Part shown: positions 57,762-64,000 of the stretch, in pieces
Numbering within the stretch: the stretch's first letter is position 1
Layout of the letters: each line of letters begins with the position of its first letter
Assembly (NCBI RefSeq): GCF_030272615.1
Contig: NC_081411.1
Location: forward strand, 835,500,136 to 835,564,135
DNA length: 64,000 nt
Direction: 5' to 3'
Source of the DNA: Cryptomeria japonica
Lineage: Eukaryota > Streptophyta > Pinopsida > Cupressales > Cupressaceae
Made by a program: the position numbers and the translations under genes
The notes under the pieces: model-generated
Told to the model about the DNA's origin: nothing
Database searches by the model: none
Seen by the model: the letters and a program-made list of their open reading frames with translations, nothing else

Positions 57762-58107
57762 TCACGGAGTGGATTCTTCCAACTCATTTGGACTTAATGG
57801 GGTATATCCTTCCAATTCAGTCTCACTTAGAGGGGTATAGCCCTCAGATTCCTCAGAACTGATCACTATTGGCCTGATAGGTGAATATTCCAACTCAGGC
57901 TCTTTTTCTTTTTCAGGGATATTCTTCTCAGTATGACATTCGGTAGGGTCCTTTCCTATTACAATACTCTCTTCTGGGACTGGTTTTTGCTTCAAAAGGG
58001 GCGTCATCCAAAACCGGCTTAACAGATGATTGAGGATCCTTTTTAACCCTCAGGTAATGGGCATATCCTGCTACTAACTTTTGAACTATCTGCTTGGTGT
58101 GAACCAT
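57762..58107 (-). pseudogene. Small leader ORF upstream of chromovirus gag, frameshifted
   Basis: The first ATG after the primer site (58,107) opens a 60-codon frame, MVHTKQIVQKLVAGYAHYLR and onward. In another frame (58,007-57,762) lies an acidic 81-codon stretch containing EGYTPLSETEL and EGYTPLSPNEL in tandem. A single indel near 57,995-58,010 could join them into one protein of about 115 residues. No family was recognised. It may be an extra leader protein or a chance frame; the repeated acidic unit argues for real coding in an ancestor. Confidence 0.4.
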
Positions 58108-58187
58108 TTCTGTAAAACATAAAGCTATTAATTTACAGATTTATCTTAGCGAAGTGACTCATATAAGTCCTAGTGTTATAATCCTAG

Positions 58188-58199
58188 GCTCTGATACCA
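58188..58199 (-). other. Primer binding site, initiator Met tRNA
   Basis: Minus-strand TGGTATCAGAGC lies three bases from the right LTR. Confidence 0.93.
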
Positions 58200-58202
58200 A
58201 AA

Positions 58203-61129
58203 TGTAAAGACGTCAATCTAGGATCTAACCCTAAACTACTCTTTATTCATAAATAAACTTAAAACTTCAATCTCTAAGCATATTTTATACAAGATATAAG
58301 TAACATTGAATATATCATAATAATGCACATGAATAATACAATATCCAATACTAAGAAGTTCTTATTTCCTACTTAGGCTTCCAAATTTCCTTAAGAATCA
58401 GGTGCTTTTTCCGCCCAACCTTGAAACTTACGCTTCCCCAGAATTCTTGGTCAATCAAGAATTCCCGACCCTGCATGAATTGGTTTAACCAAAGAATTCA
58501 AAAGCAAGAGGGAATCTGGTGCATGCCTAGATAATATATGCATTTTCATTTTTCCTACTTCATTCTAAGAAACAAGCATTCGCTATCATACTAGGATATA
58601 GTAGAGAGTATAAATAAGGAATTTCCATCTTTTTCTATGGATAATTCAATCAATAACTCGGCCGAGTATATGCCATGCGTGCAGCAAAATAATAGTTGGA
58701 AAAAGCAACTATTCTCCCTAAAACATCCACATTCGGCACCCGTCCCGAAAGGTAAATTTTTCTAACTCAAGCTTAACCCTAGCTTGATTCCCTTAAACAC
58801 AATTTATATTGAGAATACAATCTTTCTTTTAAAACAAAAATAAAAATATCATTTTTCTTTACTAATCATTACTTGTCTAATATATCTATCGAAGACAATC
58901 TTTCATATTTTGGAAAAATGATAAACTTTTATAAGCAATAATCTTAAAATCAATCTTTCATCTAAAATAAAGTACATACAAAAGAAGGTGTTAAACATGT
59001 ATGAAATTAATCTCATATGTAACCAAAAGTACGCAAACACATTCTTAAAATCAAATTAAAACTAATTATTTTTGTGTAAAATACGATATTAACAACATCT
59101 TTTCTCTAAATTCTTTTCTTCTATTCCACAATGGTTTACAAAGCATTTCAAATACGATATTAATAATTGATACCCATTTGGACGTACATATCTATTATCT
59201 AAACTTCCATCTCTACACATTTTATACTAAATTTAACAAATAAAATAAAACATAAACAAAGGATTCTAACCTCTTGTAAACTTAGAGTGGATTGTAAGCT
59301 TTTGACCTTGTCGTTCTTCGTCAAATGATTCCACGCCTTGATCGCAAGTCTCTCTTTCTCTCCAACTATTCTTATCTCTATCCAACTATCTCTCTATCAC
59401 TCAATCTCCATGATATTATCCAACTATTCTTCCTCTACATCCAACTATTCTTCCTCTATCTCAAACTATTCTTCCTCTCTATCCAACTATTCTTCCTCTA
59501 TCTCAAACTATTCTTCCTCTCTATCAAACTATTCTTCCTCTCTATCATACTATTCTAACCCTCCCTTCAAGAAATTATCGCTCTTCTAATCTCATGTGAG
59601 AAAGAATAAAAAAATGAGTGTGTGTATACGCCTATTTATTCTAATCTTTGGCTATGTTTGCTGCTATCCTCTGGGTCTTATTTACTGTTCCACTATTTCT
59701 ATTGTCATGTGGTTGTAACTATAATCTCCACGCAGTCTTATGAATTAAATACCACCCTCGATTTGTGGCAAGTTCGAGTCTTATTGTTAAAAAATTTCAA
59801 CCGTTTCAGTTGGAGCTTGATTGCTGCATGGAATCTGTCGACTTCTTATCCACCGTGGATCGGGTTTGCATGCCAAGTCTAAATCAATTTAAGTTCTTTT
59901 TATATGTGTCGATCAAGGCAGATATCGTGGCTTATGTGTTTTACACGTTATTTATGTTTTGATAGGAGTAGTGGTAGTCGGTGGTATCTCCCTTAAGCTA
60001 CGCCTACCTTAAACATCTTACCTTTAATTGCCTCCCACCGCATTTGACCTGCATTAAAAGCTTTGACAACGGCTACCGTGGGTGAAGGAAGACTGTTAAC
60101 AAACTGACCAAAGCAGATCTTCCTTTGGCTTCAATGGTCGACTACCCTTTTTCAACCCGCCACCTTTATTAACATGTTTAATAAAGTGATATATTATATT
60201 ATATTTGTAATATGGTTTGTTTTATAATTTATTTATAAATGACTTTTCATTAATATAAAACATTAGACTTTGTTTTTAATAAATTCTTTGATAAACCTTT
60301 TCTTTGATAAAATATATATATATATCGGATTTTCATTTCCTAATTTAAATTTCATAAATACATATTCAATATTTACAAATAGATGATCAAATTATTATTA
60401 GACAAATTTTGTATGAATAGACAAATCATTTGACGAAGTCAAATTTCATGATAATTGGTTTTTGATATATGTATATGATTGAATAAATTTCTCACATATA
60501 TATATACTATACTATTATTCAATTTACAAAATTAAACTCGTAAGTACAATTTTCATACATTTATACATATCTAAAAAGAACATTAAACCTAGGGTCAATA
60601 TTCATTTTTGAATCGTTTATACATTTTATCTCTTTTAACAATAAAGCATAATATTTTCACAATTACTCAGACAACTTAGATTTAATTCAAACACTACTCA
60701 CATTATGCAATTAATGCACATGTATAAACATTTAAATCAATCTACTTCTTATTCCAAATTCATCATTTCAATTTGAACAAATACTCAAATAAGGTCATTT
60801 AAATCATCCATATTTTCAAGATGCAAATTATAAATCCTAATGTGGTGTGTGAGAGATTCCCTTTTCCATCGAAGTCATTCAGTTAAAATCAATTCTACCT
60901 GATTCGTGTTCTTGCCTTTGACCTCCTTCACCTCATCCTACATTACTTGCACTCAAAAATTTATCAGTATTGACAAACCCAAAAGAATATTGAATTTCAT
61001 ATCATTTGTAGGAGTAAAAAGCATACTATATTTCCTCATACTAGATGATGAATGATCTAATCTATTTTAAATTTCAAAATCACATTACATCTTTAAATTG
61101 CACAATAATAAATAAAACGATTCGTGACA
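58203..61129 (-). repeat. 5' LTR (minus sense) of the chromovirus
   Basis: 2,927 bp, matching the left LTR apart from a 77-bp deletion at 58,393-58,398 and scattered, mostly transition, differences such as CTCGACCGAG versus CTCGGCCGAG. It contains the 21-bp minisatellite at 59,420-59,555. Confidence 0.95.
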
Positions 61130-61134
61130 CCTTT

Positions 61135-62699
61135 ATAGTTGAGGCATAACTCAAAAGGAAATCTATAGTTGGAAACCCTAACCTTCTTAGGGTTAGGTTA
61201 CAAAAATATCAAAGGGAGAGAGATCAAATCAGAAAGACCGACCTGATTGTGTGTTGGGAACACCTATGAGATCGTCCTCTGCAGCAAAAAAAACCATATA
61301 ATCCTTGCAAGGAAGATATTTTTGTGATAGAAAGCATCATGGTGGCACGACAAAGGCAAGAAAGTCTCCAAAATGTATTAAATGGGCATGGGTGGCATCC
61401 AAAATGGCATGCAAAAGTCACCTCTGGAATAATAGTGAGCAAATCTGTCAATAGGATGAAAATCTGATCTGATTTGGGGCATCGATTGAGCAAAATGAGG
61501 ACCTCTACCATCGGGTCGACAACCATCTTCTTGCAGAGCATGGAAATTCTAATGGCCCCCGCAAGTTTGAAAATTGACTATTGATCTGAGAGATTCACAT
61601 GAATATGGACACACGAGATCTCTCCAAGCAGCTCCCCAAAGGGCTCAATCAAGCTTTAAAACACCGTCGTTGATCAGCCAATTTATGAAAATCTGATGGT
61701 CACGTATATCTAACATGGCAGGTTGGGTCCACATCCTCTTCATCGTTTCGCTAAGACATGGCCTTTCAGCTAAACCAAAATAACCCCAGCATTACCCCGA
61801 AAAGCTATGATGAAAAACCCATATTGTTGCCAAGACTCAAAAGTATCACATCGACCTACGGCATTATAGAGCATCTCTGTTTAATCATGCGATGATCTGT
61901 GTCGTTGATCCCATCAAAGGGATCGTTGTTTTATCTCATTTAGAGGTCAGGACTGTGGGACCAATATCCTTGCTACGTGGCTCGAACACCTATGTGTTGT
62001 AATGTATCAGTCCAAGTGTATGTCATTGTTTATTATGGGTCCCGCATGCCACATTGTCAACGACATTGTGAAGTTAGGCCTCATGCGAATGTTCAATCAA
62101 TCACACAATAGCATAATGATCTTGTCCATTAGATCAAACAAAAATGATTCTCCATTAAGGCGATGACTAGCACGGGAACGTCAGGCCCACCTCATCAATC
62201 TGATCATTTAGCGGCCTCCAACCTAGCATGTCAGAGGCACGTCATTCGTCGACATATCTGCAACGACATTGCAGAGTTATCTTCGTCACACATATTGAAG
62301 AAATCACACAATCGTGTGGCTCTTGTAACCGTTGATCTGGGTAGAATTGCACAATGAATATGGAGCCCTCTAGCCATAAAGAAGCACAGGAAAAAGGTTA
62401 GGCCCACCATTGCATGTTGTGTTGTCATGCGAAAATAGAACAATCGGAACAAGGAACAAACCTCGTCGGCCAGTAGCAGGTGAAAGGGGTCGATCCTGCC
62501 ATGAACTAGGGACCCTTCAACTGGTGAAGATAAGTGATCCAACTGCCGTGACCGATCAACCAAAAAAAAAGAACATGGAGCCCGAAAAGATGCAAGGGCA
62601 AAAAGATCCCTCTACAGATTATCAATAAGGAATGCTGCATAACACAAAGGTTATGTAGGAAAGATTTTCTCAGATTGGATCATTTTTAACAGAAAAAGT
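61135..62699. other. Gene-less stretch, probably rest of the older gypsy LTR and unknown DNA
   Basis: It follows the chromovirus target duplication, so it should continue the sequence before 49,715. A short inverted repeat CCCTAACCTTCTTAGGGTTAGG occurs at 61,178. Composition is more GC-rich than average. No coding motif was found on either strand. Confidence 0.45.
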
Positions 62700-64000
62700 T
62701 TAACAGGCTTCTTCTGAGGAACACTAAGGCTTCCATAGGGTTGCTTGGGATTGTTGTTGTCTCCCTTGAGAGTTTGGAAGCCTTGGGTTGTTTTCCACTA
62801 AGCGCTAAGGTCTTTCCCTATGTGTTAAATGGATTGTTCAGGCCATCTTTGGCAACGAGGCTTGGAAAATCCTTCTGCGACACTATATCTCTTTTAGTTA
62901 TCCTATCCATCACCTAACCTAGAAGGTGGATCAACTTTCAGACCCTTCTCTTTATTCATGAATCGGTTCTCATATAGGGCATTTTGGTTATCAAAATTAT
63001 TTTGAAAGCCTAAGAGGTTGCCAACCCTTGGCTCCATTGGGTTGGCTATGGCTTCAGGAATGGCTTATCCTTCAACCAACACAATCTTTGGTGGTCTCCG
63101 CTCATTCAATCACAAGGGATCTCTCTTGCTCGGTTGCCTTGGATTAACGTGTTGCATTTTATAAAAAAGGAATTCGTACTCCTAGTGATTTATTTTCCAA
63201 ATCTAGTAGGAATTCACTCTCTCGGGAGGAGTTCAAAAGTAGATTTAGTTTCTCTCAATCTAACCATGAGACTTTTTTGGCTCTATGAGAGGCCCTTCCT
63301 ATGGAAATGATTCACAAGATTGACATTCAATTCCTCACCCCATGGTGGAAGGATTGGAAATGGTTTCCAAATACTTATTTCTAGAATTATAAATCTCATA
63401 TGGGTTATAGATGACTTTCTTCACATCTCCCCATGGTGGATGCCTTGAATTCCAGGTGGCATTTGCAACCACCCATTTCTATCTAGCTGCACATATTTCT
63501 CAATGTGTGGTCAGCAGTGCTTGAGCCCAAGCTCAAACATTTTGCTTGGTGTATTATTTTCCAATGCCTTCCCGTTTGCTCCCATCTAGTGCATATGGGA
63601 GTTAGAGACCCTCGATGCCCTTTTTGTGGGCATTTTGAATCCTTTGAACACCTCTTTTGGTTTTGTAAGAGGGCTCAAAATTTTTGGGTCTAGATCCATG
63701 ATTTTTTAAAGCCCTTTGAACCTAAACACTTTTCCTAGCACATGGTCCTTCTAGGAGATTCTTCCTAATTCCCCAAGAAATACACCCCTATCTAGCATGC
63801 TTTTAGGGTGGAGATCCTTTTTATGCTTTGGAAGGATAGGAATGTAGTTATTTTTCACAAAGTTCTCTGGATACAAATGTTTCACTTTATTCTAAATCTC
63901 TCATCTGTTCCAATGTGCTTTTACAATTTCAAGTTCAAGCAAATAAAGTTGCTTTGGAGGTGGCTCACCTGTAGGTGCTCCTCGACCACTGGGGCAATGG
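62700..64000 (+). pseudogene. LINE ORF2 3' part with reverse-transcriptase zinc-binding domain
   Basis: The plus strand carries a non-LTR retrotransposon remnant. From about 63,150 a single frame can be followed to the window end with stops but no clear frameshift: TPSDLFSKSSRNSLSREEFK, then LTPWWKDWKWFP. The zf-RVT-like domain follows at 63,505-63,693 (VWSAVLEPKLKHFAWCIIFQ, CPFCGHFESFEHLFWFC), and later ILFMLWKDRNVVIFHKV, the usual start of the RNase H-side region. Upstream to 62,700 the reading is poorer. The reverse transcriptase core is absent. The 3' end lies beyond the window. Confidence 0.75.

Larger units (their letters stand above)
49720..61129 (-). mobile_element. Complete chromovirus (Ty3/gypsy), 11.4 kb, with 3 kb LTRs
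   Basis: The LTRs at 49,720-52,715 and 58,203-61,129 start TGTAAAGACG and end GATTCGTGACA on the plus strand. They are flanked by the target duplication CCTTT (49,715-49,719 and 61,130-61,134). In minus sense the order is 5' LTR, Met primer site, leader, gag-pol, polypurine tract, 3' LTR. Long LTRs, a single gag-pol frame and a C-terminal chromodomain fit the Tekay/Del type of chromoviruses (inferred). The polyprotein is disabled only by stops. This is among the youngest insertions in the window, with the 8.0 kb element. Confidence 0.95.

Noticed and set aside
61178-61200. Telomere-like CCCTAA/TTAGGG words
   Set aside because: Just a short inverted pair, not a tandem array.

Overview
This window is plant nuclear DNA and is dominated by retroelements. 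It holds one recognisable host gene in 64 kb, a Shaker-type potassium channel with eight exons at about 10.0-13.6 kb. The rest is LTR retrotransposons of several lineages, their fragments, one LINE fragment, and AT-rich or duplicated sequence. The plant assignment rests on the KAT/AKT-like channel, the initiator-Met-tRNA primer sites, a Cassandra-like 5S-bearing element, Copia and chromovirus polyproteins, and nested insertions. The gene-poor, deeply layered layout suggests a large genome such as a gymnosperm's, but that is inference.

Layout. 0-3.7 kb: decayed gypsy-type gag and the remnant of an unrecognised protein, both on the minus strand. 4.0-5.8 kb: local duplications around a Cassandra-like TRIM whose LTR carries a 5S rRNA-like segment. 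5.8-9.9 kb: AT-rich, no gene seen. 9.96-13.62 kb: channel gene. 13.6-35.4 kb: the gene's 3' flank occurs about three times, and the second and third copies continue into an old gypsy-like LTR/gag remnant. Copy two is split by a complete 8.0 kb LTR element at 18,810-26,844, with target duplication TTTAC. 35.4-37.5 kb: Copia and chromovirus fragments. 37.5-49.7 kb: an older minus-strand gypsy element, interrupted by a solo LTR (39,013-40,420) and by a full-length decayed Copia (41,691-48,933). 49.7-61.1 kb: a complete 11.4 kb minus-strand chromovirus with 3 kb LTRs and target duplication CCTTT, apparently inserted in the older gypsy LTR. 62.7-64 kb: the 3' end of a LINE ORF2.

The most unusual object is the 8.0 kb element at 18,810-26,844. 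It has good LTRs, primer site and polypurine tract, but no protease, integrase, reverse transcriptase or RNase H was found. It carries a coiled-coil/zinc-knuckle Gag-like frame of 423 codons and a second frame of 1,115 codons with no function I can name. Its LTRs share several short ordered blocks with the unrelated-looking full-length Copia at 41.7-48.9 kb. This suggests, but does not prove, that a Copia of that kind mobilised it in trans. Both this element and the 11.4 kb chromovirus have kept their reading frames and decayed only by in-frame stops, a pattern that fits cytosine deamination.
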